Below, one piece after another: positions 51,118-64,000 of a stretch of 64,000 bases of DNA. Origin of the DNA: Pyxidicoccus xibeiensis (GTDB lineage Bacteria > Myxococcota > Myxococcia > Myxococcales > Myxococcaceae); the NCBI RefSeq assembly GCF_024198175.1, contig NZ_JAJVKV010000021.1:1-64000 (forward strand), written 5' to 3'. The notes beneath the pieces are model-generated. The model worked only from the letters and a program-made list of their open reading frames with translations, did no database searches and was not told the origin of the DNA. The first letter of the stretch is position 1, and each line of letters opens with the position of its first letter. Position numbers and translations under genes: made by a program.

Positions 51118-54100
51118 ATGAGCTCGACCAAGCTGTTACTGGAGTCCTCCACGCTGGTGGAGCTGTCCCGCCGTCGGGCGGAGGCCCACGCGGATCAGCG
51201 GGCCTACACGTTCCTGGTGGATGGCGAGGGTGAGGAGGCCCACCTCACGTACGCGGAGCTGGACCGGCGGGCCCGGGCCATCGGCGGCTTCCTGCAGGCG
51301 CGAGGGGCCCGGGGTGAGCGGGTGCTGCTGCTCTACCCTCCCGGGCTGGACTACGTGGCCGCCTTCGTCGGCTGCCTGTACGCGGGGGCGGTGGCCGTGC
51401 CGGCCTACCCGCCGGACCCGATGCGGGTGGCGCGGACGCTGCCCCGGCTCGAGGCCGTCATCCAGGACGCGCGGGCGCGCTTCGCGCTCACCACGGGCTT
51501 CATCCAGTCCGTCGCGGAGTCGCTGGGCGAGCAGTCCGCCGCGCTCGCGGGGCTGACGTGGGTGGCCACCGATGCCCTGGACGACGCCGAGGCGGACGGC
51601 TGGAAGGACCCGGGCGCCCGGCGCGAGTCGCTGGCGTTCCTCCAGTACACCTCCGGCTCCACGGGCACGCCTCGCGGCGTCATGCTCAGCCATGGCAACC
51701 TGCTGCACAACTCGCTGGCCATCCACCGGTGCTTCGAGCACACGGAGGACAGCCGGGGCGTCATCTGGCTGCCGCCGTACCACGACATGGGCCTCATCGG
51801 CGGCGTGCTCCAGCCGCTGTGCGGTGGCTTCCCCGTGGTGCTGATGTCGCCGCTGGACTTCCTCAAGCGCCCGGCCCGGTGGCTGGAGGCCATCTCCCGC
51901 TACAGGGCCACGACGAGCGGCGGTCCCAACTTCGCCTTCGACCTGTGCGTGCGCAAGACGACGCCGGAGCAGCGCGCGGCGTTGGACTTGAGCTCCTGGG
52001 ACGTGGCCTTCAACGGCGCCGAGCCCGTGCGCGCGGAGACGCTGGAGCGCTTCGCCCAGGCCTTCGCCGGATCGGGCTTCCGCAAGCAGGCCTTCTACCC
52101 GTGCTACGGCCTGGCCGAGGCCACGCTGATTGCCTCCGGCGGCCGCAAGCTGACGCCACCGGTGGAGCGGACCTTCGTGGGTGAGGCCCTCCAGCAGGGC
52201 CGCGCCGAGGCCGCGGAGCCCGGGGCGGATGGCGCGCGCGTGCTGGTGGGCTGTGGCCAGCGCGTGCTCGACCAGGAGCTGCTCGTCGTGGACCCCGAGT
52301 CGCGCGTTCCCTCGGCCGCGGGCCGGCTGGGGGAGATCTGGGTGCGCGGCGAGAGCGTCGCGGCGAGCTACTGGGAGCGGGCCGAGGAGAGCGAGGCCAC
52401 CTTCCGCGCGCACCGCGCCGACACGGGGGAAGGCCCCTACCTGCGCACGGGAGACCTGGGTTTCCTGGCGGGCGGCGAGCTGTTCGTCGCGGGCCGCATC
52501 AAGGACCTCATCATCCTGCGTGGGCGCAACCACTACCCCCAGGACCTGGAGCTGACGGCGGAGGGCAGCCACCCGGCGATGCGTCCCGGGTGCTCGGCGG
52601 CGTTCGCCGTGGAGGCCGGCGGCGAGGAGCGGCTGGTCGTGGTGATGGAGGTGGACCGCAAGCACCTGGCGGAGCCCTCCGAGGCCATCGACGCCATCCG
52701 CCGCGCGATTGCCGGCGCCCACGAGGTGGCGGTCGGCACCGTGGTGCTCATCCCCGCCGGAGGACTGCCCAAGACGTCCAGCGGCAAGGTGCAGCGGCGC
52801 GCGTGCCGCGCCATGTACCAGGCCGGTGAGCTGGAAGTGCTTGCGGAGGACCGGGGCTCGGCGGCGGCGCTGGCCGCTTCGGACGCGCCCATGGGCGTCG
52901 TCGACGAGGCGCCCGCGCTCACCCGGGACACGCTGCGGGCGGCCTCCGAGGCGGAGCGTGCGCGGCTGCTGGGCGCGTGGCTCCGGAGCCGGCTGGCGCG
53001 GGCGCTGTCCATGCCCGCCGCCGCGCTCGAGTCGACACGGCCACTCACCGCGCTGGGCCTGGACTCCATCCATGCCGTGGAGCTGAAGGGCGCGCTGGAG
53101 GAGGAGCTGGGCGTGTCGGTGCCGGTGTCGCTGCTGCTGGAGGGCGTGCACCTGGACGCCCTCACCGCGCGGGCGCTCGCGGAGCTGCGCCACCCCACCG
53201 CCGTGCTGCCTCCGCTGGAGGCGGGCGCTCGCGGGGAGTCGCCGCCGCTGTCGTACGCGCAGGAGCGGCTGCTGTTCCTGGAGCAGCTCGCGGCGGGCAC
53301 CGCGGCCTACAACATCCCCGCCGCCGTGGAGCTGGAGGGCGCGCTGGACGTGGCCGTGCTGGGCCGCGCGCTGGAGGCCATCGTCCACCGCCACGAGGTG
53401 CTGCGCACGCGCTTCCCCCGCGTGTCCGGCCGGCCCACGCAGGTCATCCTGAGGCCGGAGGCCGTCCCCGGGCCGCTGTCCGGCCCTGATGCCGTGGTGG
53501 ACCTGGGCGCACTGCCCGAGCCGGAGCGAATGGCCGAGGTCGAGCGCCTCACCGCCACCGAGGCCCGGCGGCCCTTCGACCTGGAGCACGGCCTTCCGGT
53601 GCGCGCGCGGCTGCTGAGGCTGTCGGAGCGCCAGCACCGGCTGCTGCTGACGCTGCACCACGTGGTGTCGGACGGGTGGACCATGGGCGTGCTGGTGCGC
53701 GAGCTGGGCGCGCTCTATGCGGCCTTCGTCCAGGGCCGGCCGTCCCCGCTGCCCGCGCTGCCCGTGCAGTACGCCGACCATGCCGCGTGGCTGCGGCGGT
53801 GGCTGGAGGGCGGCGAGCTGGAGGCCGAGCTGACGTGGTGGAAGGAGCGGCTGGCCGGCGCACCCGCGCTGCTGGAGCTGCCCACGGACAGGCTCCGTCC
53901 GGACCGCCAGCGCTTCGAGGGCGCGCGTCACCCGCTGGCGCTCTCCCCTGCCCTCACCGCGGGCCTGCGCCAGCTGGGTCAGGCGGAGGGCGCCACGCCG
54001 TTCATGTCGCTGCTGGCGGGCTTCCTCGTCGTCCTGCACGCACGCACCGGCCGCACCGACGTCGTGGTGGGCACGGATGTGGCCAATCGCGAGCACGCGC

Positions 54101-54675
54101 GGTCCCAGGGGCTGGTGGGACTCTTCGTCAATCAGCTGGTGCTGCGCGTGGGCCTGGACGGCAACCCCACGTTCCGCGCGGTGCTCGGGCGCGTGCGCGA
54201 GGTGGCGCTCGGCGGCTATGCGCGCCCTCACGTCCCCTTCGACAAGCTGGTGGAGGCGCTGCGCCCTCCTCGCGACGCCCGCTACAACCCCCTCTTCCAG
54301 GTGATGTTCGTGCTGGAGAACGCGCCCCTGCCCGCGCTGAAGCTGCCCGGGCTGGAGCTGCGGCAGGTGGAGGTGGATGACGGGGGCTCGCCGTTCGACG
54401 TGTCCGTGCTGCTGTCGGAGTCCGGCGGGCGCTTCCACGGGGTGCTGCGCTACGCCACCGCCCTGTTCGACGCGCCCACCATTGCCCGGCTGGCCGCGGA
54501 CTACGAGGCGGTGCTGGCCACGGCGGTGGCCCGGCCGGACATCACGCTGGAGGAGCTGCGGCAGGTGCTCGCCGAGCACGAGCGCCAGCGGCAGCAGGCC
54601 CGGGCCCAGGAGCTTCAGTCGGCGCGCAAGGAGCTGTTCCGCAACGTGCGGCGCCGCGGTGGGAGTGATTCATGA
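51118..54675 (+). CDS. fatty acyl-AMP ligase - ACP - condensation domain protein
   Basis: 1185 residues from ATG 51118 (GGGAGC upstream). Residues about 1-585 are a fatty acyl-AMP ligase: LQYTSGSTGTPRGVMLSHGN, WLPPYHDMGLIGG, FNGAEPVRAETL, GDLGFLAGGELFVAGR. The acyl carrier follows with Ser650 in LGLDSIHAVEL. The C domain (about 720-1150) has SYAQERLLFLEQL and intact HHVVSDG (847-853). It activates a fatty acid as the adenylate, loads it on the ACP and condenses it with the next residue, starting a lipopeptide. It ends in a 4-base overlap with the dioxygenase gene. Confidence 0.95.
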   Translation: MSSTKLLLESSTLVELSRRRAEAHADQRAYTFLVDGEGEEAHLTYAELDRRARAIGGFLQARGARGERVLLLYPPGLDYVAAFVGCLYAGAVAVPAYPPDPMRVARTLPRLEAVIQDARARFALTTGFIQSVAESLGEQSAALAGLTWVATDALDDAEADGWKDPGARRESLAFLQYTSGSTGTPRGVMLSHGNLLHNSLAIHRCFEHTEDSRGVIWLPPYHDMGLIGGVLQPLCGGFPVVLMSPLDFLKRPARWLEAISRYRATTSGGPNFAFDLCVRKTTPEQRAALDLSSWDVAFNGAEPVRAETLERFAQAFAGSGFRKQAFYPCYGLAEATLIASGGRKLTPPVERTFVGEALQQGRAEAAEPGADGARVLVGCGQRVLDQELLVVDPESRVPSAAGRLGEIWVRGESVAASYWERAEESEATFRAHRADTGEGPYLRTGDLGFLAGGELFVAGRIKDLIILRGRNHYPQDLELTAEGSHPAMRPGCSAAFAVEAGGEERLVVVMEVDRKHLAEPSEAIDAIRRAIAGAHEVAVGTVVLIPAGGLPKTSSGKVQRRACRAMYQAGELEVLAEDRGSAAALAASDAPMGVVDEAPALTRDTLRAASEAERARLLGAWLRSRLARALSMPAAALESTRPLTALGLDSIHAVELKGALEEELGVSVPVSLLLEGVHLDALTARALAELRHPTAVLPPLEAGARGESPPLSYAQERLLFLEQLAAGTAAYNIPAAVELEGALDVAVLGRALEAIVHRHEVLRTRFPRVSGRPTQVILRPEAVPGPLSGPDAVVDLGALPEPERMAEVERLTATEARRPFDLEHGLPVRARLLRLSERQHRLLLTLHHVVSDGWTMGVLVRELGALYAAFVQGRPSPLPALPVQYADHAAWLRRWLEGGELEAELTWWKERLAGAPALLELPTDRLRPDRQRFEGARHPLALSPALTAGLRQLGQAEGATPFMSLLAGFLVVLHARTGRTDVVVGTDVANREHARSQGLVGLFVNQLVLRVGLDGNPTFRAVLGRVREVALGGYARPHVPFDKLVEALRPPRDARYNPLFQVMFVLENAPLPALKLPGLELRQVEVDDGGSPFDVSVLLSESGGRFHGVLRYATALFDAPTIARLAADYEAVLATAVARPDITLEELRQVLAEHERQRQQARAQELQSARKELFRNVRRRGGSDS

Positions 54676-55727
54676 CGACGAGTGGCCCGACGAAGCGCGC
54701 CTTGCCCCAGGTGAAGCGCCGCGAGGTGGACAGCTCCGGCCAGGACTGGGTGCGCTTCGAGGAGCAGCGGCCCGGCCCACACCTGCCCGTGATTGCCCGG
54801 CCCACGCTGCCGGACGTGGACCTGCCCGCGTGGGCCCGTGCGCAACGCCCCCGCGTGGAGGAGCACCTGCACCGTCACGGGGCCGTGCTCTTCCGCGGCT
54901 TCGACGTGGCGACGCCGGAGGCCATGGACCGCGCCATCCAGGCGATGGCGGACGCGGCGCTGCCGTACGAGGAGCGCTCGTCGCCGCGCTCGCAGGTCAG
55001 CGGCAACATCTACACGTCCACGGACCACCCGGCGGCGGAGCGCATCTTCCCGCACAACGAGCAGTCCTATAACCAGACCTTCCCGCTGCGACTCTTCTTC
55101 GCCTGCGTGACGCCCGCGCAGCAGGGCGGCGAGACGCCGCTGGCGGACTCGCGCCGCGTCTACCAGCGCCTGCCCGCGGAGCTGCGCGCCCGCTTCCTGG
55201 AGCAGGGCTATATGTACGTGCGCAACTTCGGCCACCGGCTGGGGCTGAGCTGGCAGACGGCCTTCCAAACCGAGGACCGCGCCGAGGTGGAGGCGTACTG
55301 CCGCCGCAACGCCATCGACTTCGAGTGGCGCGACGGCAACCGCCTGCGCACGCGCCAGGTGCGCCGCGCCGCGGGGCTCCATCCCGTCACCGGCGAGCCC
55401 GTCTGGTTCAACCACGCCACGTTCTTCCACGTCTCCACCCTGCCCTCCCAGGTGGGCGCGGTGCTGCTGGCGGAGCTGGGCGAGGACGAGCTGCCCAACA
55501 ACACGTACTACGGCGACGGCTCGCCCATCGAGCCCGCCACGCTGGACACGCTGCGCGCCGCCTACGAGGCGGAGCAGGTCAGCTTCCCGTGGGAGCGCGG
55601 GGACCTGCTCGTCGTGGACAACATGCTCTCCACCCACGCGCGCTCGTCCTTCTCCGGGCCTCGCAAGGTGCTCGCCGGCATGGCGCGGCCCCATGCCTGG
55701 AGTGACGTCGCCGCGCCCATCCGCTGA
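54672..55727 (+). CDS. SyrP-like Fe(II)/2-oxoglutarate dioxygenase (TauD family)
   Basis: 351 residues. Iron ligands are His128 and Glu130 in FPHNEQSYN and His322 in MLSTHAR; Arg in HARxxFSGPRKVL binds 2-oxoglutarate. The phrase VLFRGFDVATPEAMDRAI and the HNE (not HxD) triad are characteristic of SyrP-type beta-hydroxylases of carrier-bound amino acids. Coupled upstream to the FAAL gene and 13 bp before the GTG of the next NRPS gene. It probably hydroxylates the amino acid loaded by that NRPS, which is inferred from position. Confidence 0.9.
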   Translation: MTTSGPTKRALPQVKRREVDSSGQDWVRFEEQRPGPHLPVIARPTLPDVDLPAWARAQRPRVEEHLHRHGAVLFRGFDVATPEAMDRAIQAMADAALPYEERSSPRSQVSGNIYTSTDHPAAERIFPHNEQSYNQTFPLRLFFACVTPAQQGGETPLADSRRVYQRLPAELRARFLEQGYMYVRNFGHRLGLSWQTAFQTEDRAEVEAYCRRNAIDFEWRDGNRLRTRQVRRAAGLHPVTGEPVWFNHATFFHVSTLPSQVGAVLLAELGEDELPNNTYYGDGSPIEPATLDTLRAAYEAEQVSFPWERGDLLVVDNMLSTHARSSFSGPRKVLAGMARPHAWSDVAAPIR

Positions 55728-55740
55728 GGAGTTCCTCACC

Positions 55741-58979
<3,239 letters not shown>

Positions 58980-58983
<4 letters not shown>

Positions 58984-61900
58984 GCGGCGAGCAGGAGTCC
59001 CCTCAGCTCGAGGGTGTGGCGATCATCGGCATGGCATGCCGGTTCCCGGGGGCCGCGACGCCCGAGGCCTTCTGGAAGAACCTCCAGGAAGGGGTGGAGT
59101 CCATCACCTTCTTCAAGGACGAGGAGCTGGACCGGGCTGCGATTGCTCCCGAGGAGCTGAAGGACCCGAAGTACGTCAAGGCACGGGCCACGCTGGACGG
59201 CATCGACCAGTTCGACGCGCGCTTCTTCGACTTCTCCCCGCGCGAGGCGGAGATCACCGACCCGCAGCAGCGCCTCTTCCTGGAGTGCGTCTGGGAGGCG
59301 CTGGAGTCGGCCGGGCATGACCCGAGCCGCGCGGCGGGCCTCATCGGCGTGTACGCGGGCGCGGGCGCCAACGGGTACCTGCTCTACAACCTGTCCTCGG
59401 CCGGGCACCTGGTGGGCACCATCAACGCCTTCCAGGCCGTCATCCACAACAAGAACGACCACCTGGCCACGCGCGTGGCCTACAAGCTGGACCTCAAGGG
59501 CCCCGCGGTGACGGTGCAGACGGCGTGCTCCACGTCGCTGGTCGCCATCTACCACGCGTGCCAGAGCCTGCTCAGCCACCAGTGCGACATGGCGCTGGCC
59601 GGCGGCGTCACCATCACCGTCCCGCAGAAGACGGGCTACCTCTACACGGAGCGCGGCATCGGGTCTCCGGATGGGCACTGCCGTCCCTTCGACGCCAACG
59701 CGCAGGGCACCGTGGGCGGCAGCGGCGCGGGCGTGGTTGTGCTCAAGCGGCTGGCGGATGCCGTGGCCGACGGAGACGTCATCCACGCCGTCATCCGGGG
59801 CGGCGCCATCAACAACGACGGCACCGACAAGGTGGGCTACACGGCCCCGAGCGTCGGCGGGCAGACGGAGGTCATCAGCCTGGCCCAGGTGCTGGCCGAC
59901 GTGGAGGCGGAGTCCATCAGCTACGTGGAGGCCCACGGCACGGGCACGCCCATGGGCGACCCGATAGAGGTGAAGGCGCTCACCCAGGCCTTCCGCGCGG
60001 GCGGCGCGGAGCGCAAGGGCTCCTGCGGCCTGGGCTCGGTGAAGGGCAACGTGGGCCACCTGGACACGGCGGCGGGCGTGGCGGGCCTCATCAAGACGAC
60101 GCTCGCGCTGAAGCACCGGCAGCTGCCGCCGAGCGTCGGCTTCGAGAAGCCCAACCCCGAAATCGACTTCGCGGACAGCCCCTTCTACGTCAACACGAAG
60201 CTGAAGGCGTGGGAGTCGCAGGGCCCCCGGCGCGCGGGCGTCAGCTCGTTCGGCCTGGGCGGTACCAACGCGCACGTCGTGCTGGAGGAGGCGCCCGCGC
60301 GCAAGCCGTCCGGACGCTCGCGCGAGCACCAGTTGCTGGTGGTGTCCGCCCGCTCGGCCGCGGCGCTGGAGGCTGCGACGAGCCGCCTGGCGGAGCACTT
60401 GAAGACGCACCCGGAGCTGAACCTGGCGGACGTGGCGTACACGCTGCAGACGGGCCGCAAGGGCTTCGAGCACCGGCGCTACGTGGTGTGCCGCACGGTG
60501 GAGGAGGCCGCGCAGGCGCTGGGCACGCTGTCGCCGGACCGGGTCATCACCCGCGTGCAGGAGCCGGTGCGCCGGCCGCTGGTGTTCATGTTCCCCGGCC
60601 AGGGCTCGCAGCACCCGGGCATGGCGGCGGCCCTGTACCGCACCGAAGGCACCTTCCGCCATGTGGCGGACCACTGCCTGGAGCTGCTGGCGAAGCGCCA
60701 CGGGCCGGAGCTGAAGCAGCTGCTGTTCGGCACGGAGGCCCAGGACGCACAGGCGGCGTCGAAGCTGGAGCAGACGGCGCTCACCCAGCCCGCCCTCTTC
60801 GTCGTGGAGTACGCGCTGGCGAAGCTGCTCATGTCGTGGGGCCTGGAGCCCGCGTCCATGATTGGCCACAGCGTGGGCGAGTACGTGGCGGCGTGCCTGG
60901 CTGGCGTCTTCTCGCTGGAGGACGCGCTGGAGCTGGTGGCCACGCGCGGCCGCCTCATGCAGTCCTGCCCGCCGGGCGCCATGCTGTCCGTGCAGCTGGC
61001 GGAGGCGGACGTGCGCCCGCTGCTGGGGCCGGGGCTGGAGATTGCCGCCACCAACGCGCCGGGCTCGTGCGTGGTGGCGGGGACTCCCGAGGCCATCGAG
61101 GCGCTGGAGAAGCAGCTCACCGCGAAGGACGTGCTGGCCCGCCGGCTGCGCACGTCGCATGCGTTCCACTCGGCGATGATGGACCCCATCGTCTCCGCGT
61201 TCCGTGACGCGGTGGCGAAGGCCCGGCCGGCCGCGCCGAAGCAGCGCTTCATCTCCAACGTGACGGGCACGTGGATTACCGCCGAGCAGGCCACGTCGCC
61301 CGACTACTGGGCGAAGCACCTGCGCCAGCCGGTGCGCTTCGCGGACGGCCTGGACGAGCTGCTGAAGGAGACCGAGGCCGTGCTGCTGGAGGTGGGCCCG
61401 GGCAAGGCGCTCCAGTCGCTCGCGCGCTGGCACCCGCGCAAGAAGACAGGCCAATACATGCTCACCACCCTGCCGCCGGTGGGTGAGGCCACTGGCGAGC
61501 CGGAGTTCCTGCTGCGCACCCTGGGCCAGCTCTGGCTGCTGGGCCTGGAGCCGACGCACCTGTTCAGCGACCAGGCGCGCCGCCGCGAGGTGCTGCCCAC
61601 CTACCCGTTCGACCGCCAGCGCTACTGGGTGGAGCTGCGCTCCGCGCCCGGCACGCGGGCCCCGCAGCGCGGCACGCTGGACAAGCGCCAGGACGTGGCG
61701 AGCTGGTTCTGGCTGCCGGTGTGGAAGGAGTCCGCGCCGAAGGTGGCCCCCGTGCAGGCGGCGGACGCGAAGGCGGCGCCGTGGCTGGTGCTGCTCGACA
61801 AGGCCGGCCTGGGCGCGAAGCTGGCGGCCCGGCTGCGCAAGCAGGGCCATGCGCTCGTCGAGGTCTCGCTGGCGCGTGAGCTGCGCCGCACCGGCGCGGA

Positions 61901-64000
61901 TGCGTACGAGCTGAACCCCGGCCGCCGTGAGGACTGGGCCACGCTGCTGTCGGAGCTGGCGACAGATGGCCGGCTGCCCGAGCGCATCGTCCACCTGGGC
62001 GGCCTCACCGCCGAGGGCTCGGGCGCGACGGCGGAGGACGTGCTGGAGCGCTCGTTCTTCAGCGTGTTCCACCTGGCGCAGGCGCTGGGCGGCCATGCGG
62101 CGGGCAAGCCGGTGCACCTGACCGTCGTGTCCAACGGCATGCAGGAGGTCACCGGCGGAGACCTGCTGTCGCCCGAGCAGGCGACGGTGCTGGGCCCCCT
62201 CCAGGTCATCCCGCGTGAGATGCCGCACGTGCGGTGCCGCAGCGTGGACGTCACCCTGCCCCCCGCGGGCAGCTTCCAGGCCACGCGGCTGGTGGAGTTG
62301 CTGGCGGCGGAGCTGACGGCGGACGCGGAGGAGCCCGTGGTGGCCCTGCGCAGCGGCCGGCGCTGGGTGCGCGACTTCGAGGAGGTGCGCCTGGAGGAAG
62401 GCCCCACCTCCGCGGTGGCGCCGCGCGAGGGCGGCGTGTACCTCATCACCGGCGGCCTGGGCGGCATGGGCCTGTCCTTCGCCGAGGTGCTGGCGGAGAA
62501 GTACCGCGCGAAGCTGGTGCTCACCGGCCGCGCCACGGTGCCGCCCCGCGAGGAGTGGGCGAAGCACCTGGCGTCCGGAGACGAGGCCACCCGCCGTCGC
62601 ATCCAGGCCGTGCAGCGCCTGGAGGAGAAGGGCGCGCAGGTGCTGGCGCTCGGCGCGGACGTGACAGATCTGGAGCGGATGCGCGCGGTGGTGGAGACGG
62701 CGCGCGCGCGCTTCGGCGCCATCCACGGCGTCATCCACGCGGCCGGTGTGCCGGGTGGCGGCATGCTGCAGCTGCGCACGCGCGAGGCGGCGGCGGCGGT
62801 GCTCGCGCCCAAGGTGACGGGCTCGCGGGTGCTGGCGGCGGTGCTGGAGGGCGAGCGGCTGGACTTCTTCGTGGCGTGCTCGTCACTGTCCTCCGTGGTG
62901 GGCCGCTTCGGCCAGACGGACTACACGGCGGCCAATACGTTCCTGGACGCCTTCACGCGCGCATACCAGGCGCGCACGGGCACGTACGCCGTCACCATCA
63001 ACTGGGGCGCCTGGGACGAGGTCGGCATGGCGGCACGGCCCGCGGCCCAGGCCGGCGAGGGCCGGACGCTGGCGCACCCGTTCGTCCACCGCCTCCTGGT
63101 GGACACGCCGCAGCGCAAGGTCTTCGGCGGCACCTTCGGCGAGCCGCGCTCGCACTGGGTGACGGACGAGCACCGCATCCTCGGCAACCCCACGGTGCCG
63201 GGCGTGGCCTACTTCGAGATGGTGCGCGCCGCGGTGGCGGAGGAGGCGCAGGGCCGCACGATTGAGCTGCTCGACAACTACTTCCTCGCGCCGCTGCGCG
63301 TGCCGGAGAACGAGACGCGCGACGTGCGCCTCATCCTGGAGAAGGACGGGGACGGCTGGCGCTGGGTGGTGCGCAGCCTGCCGCCCGGCGGCGTGGGCAA
63401 GGGCACGGACCACTCGGCGGGCCGCGTGCGCTTCGGCGGGCCGAAGGTGCCGCGCTTCGAGGACCTGGAGGCACTGCGCAAGCGCTGCGACAAGCCGCGT
63501 CCCCAGTCGCTGGAGGCCGAGTACGAGCAGGAGCTGGGGCCGCGCTGGAAGAGCGTGCAGGCCATCCTCCCCGGCGAGCACGAGCTGCTGATGGTGCTGG
63601 AGCTGATGCCGGAGTTCTCCGGCGACTTCGAGCAGCTCCTCTTCCACCCGTCGCTCATCGACCGTACGTCCGGCATCGCCAAGAGCTTCCTGGCCGAGCA
63701 CGGCTACTACCTGCCCTTCGGCTACAAGGTGCTGCGCCTGCACGGTGAGCTGCCCCGCCGCGTGTACAGCCACGCGCGCATCCGGACGAACGAGTCGACC
63801 GACGGCGGCGAGACGCTCGCCTTCGACCTGACGATGATGGACGAGCAGGGCCGCGTGCTGGTGGAGGTGGAGCGGCTGACGCAGAAGCGCGTCAACGACC
63901 CGGCCGCCGAGCTGCGCGCCCTGGCCGCCGCCGCCCGCGAGTCCGCCCTGGCCAAGGTGCTGCCCACCGAGGAGCGGCAGGAGATTGCTCCGCGCGAGGG
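58980..64000 (+). CDS. type I polyketide synthase, KS-AT-KR-DH, partial at 3' end
   Basis: The frame runs from ATG 58980 (ATGA overlap with the NRPS) beyond the right edge (1673 codons seen). KS about 10-435: Cys183 (TACSTS), EAHGTGT, GNVGHLD. AT about 530-830: Ser631 (GHSVGE) and HAFH at 727-730, which indicates malonyl-CoA. KR about 930-1340: NADPH motif GGLGGMG near 1157 and Tyr1315 (QTDYTAANTF). DH about 1390-1640: His1398 in HRILGNPTVPG and Asp1561 in HPSLID. The KR precedes the DH, the reverse of the usual order. No ACP has appeared by the edge. Confidence 0.95.

Noticed and set aside
51136-54579. 1147-codon minus-strand frame opposite the FAAL gene (and 58632-62738 opposite the PKS)
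   Set aside because: Antisense shadows of genes with clear domains; no start site or recognisable protein.

Overview
The window is about 70% G+C with strong third-position GC, NRPS/PKS genes, lipoproteins rich in 'DAG' linkers, and several protein families that are expanded or restricted in Myxococcales: double-CXXCG immunity proteins, SitA-type toxin lipoproteins, DUF2381 proteins and RCC1/LVIVD lipoproteins. It is most likely chromosomal DNA of a Myxococcus, Corallococcus or Pyxidicoccus-like myxobacterium. This is inference from gene content; no database search was possible.

Layout. (1) 1-10409: the 3' part of a very large NRPS gene (tail of a PCP, then three C-A-PCP modules and a thioesterase), open at the left edge, followed by two GC-rich hairpins. 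(2) 10.5-15.05 kb: a TPR-like protein, a divergent GlxA/AraC regulator and dienelactone-hydrolase pair, a cut-off tail of a MacB/ADOP-type permease gene, then a SitA6-like toxin lipoprotein with its SitI6 double-CXXCG immunity protein. (3) 15.05-34.56 kb: an integrated element of about 19.5 kb. It is bounded by a 22-bp perfect direct repeat that matches the 3' end of a tmRNA/tRNA-like gene, with a tyrosine recombinase and an excisionase-like HTH protein at its right end. Cargo: a four-gene set with two PD-(D/E)XK nuclease candidates, a lone PD-(D/E)XK candidate, an AHH toxin lipoprotein with Imm11-like immunity protein, a pseudokinase/XRE pair, and a DUF2381/transmembrane Ser/Thr kinase pair. 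(4) 34.6-48.1 kb: an interrupted GNAT gene, two tandem cysteine-rich mini-lipoproteins, HhH, GIDE, LVIVD and RCC1 proteins, a broken DUF2381 gene next to a lone copy of the kinase sensor domain, a lipoprotein hydrolase, and a PadR/ADOP permease operon. (5) 48.3 kb to the right edge: a second biosynthetic cluster (C*-luciferase-like monooxygenase; FAAL-ACP-C; SyrP-like dioxygenase; C*-A-PCP; PKS with KS-AT-KR-DH, cut by the window edge), probably making a lipopeptide/polyketide hybrid.

The most unusual feature is a family of GC-rich modular repeats seen only inside the element. A core (CACCACCTCGGGGCCGTGG, which carries a CCGAG-loop-CTCGG hairpin) is repeated about 70-75 times by eye, and each copy is joined to one of about four alternative linkers. 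The arrays lie between the cargo modules. Two of them face each other as inverted arrays and share a 111-bp perfect inverted repeat. A second short motif, GCGCGAAA, occurs about 27 times between and beside these arrays. No cas genes, transposase or reverse transcriptase are present. This looks like an undescribed repeat system linked to cassette turnover in a toxin/defence island, and it is the first thing to follow up.

Within the second cluster the genes are translationally coupled (ATGA overlaps). FAAL-ACP would load an activated fatty acid, the C domain would pass it to an amino acid (Glu-like specificity code), the dioxygenase may hydroxylate that residue, and the PKS would extend it with malonyl-CoA.
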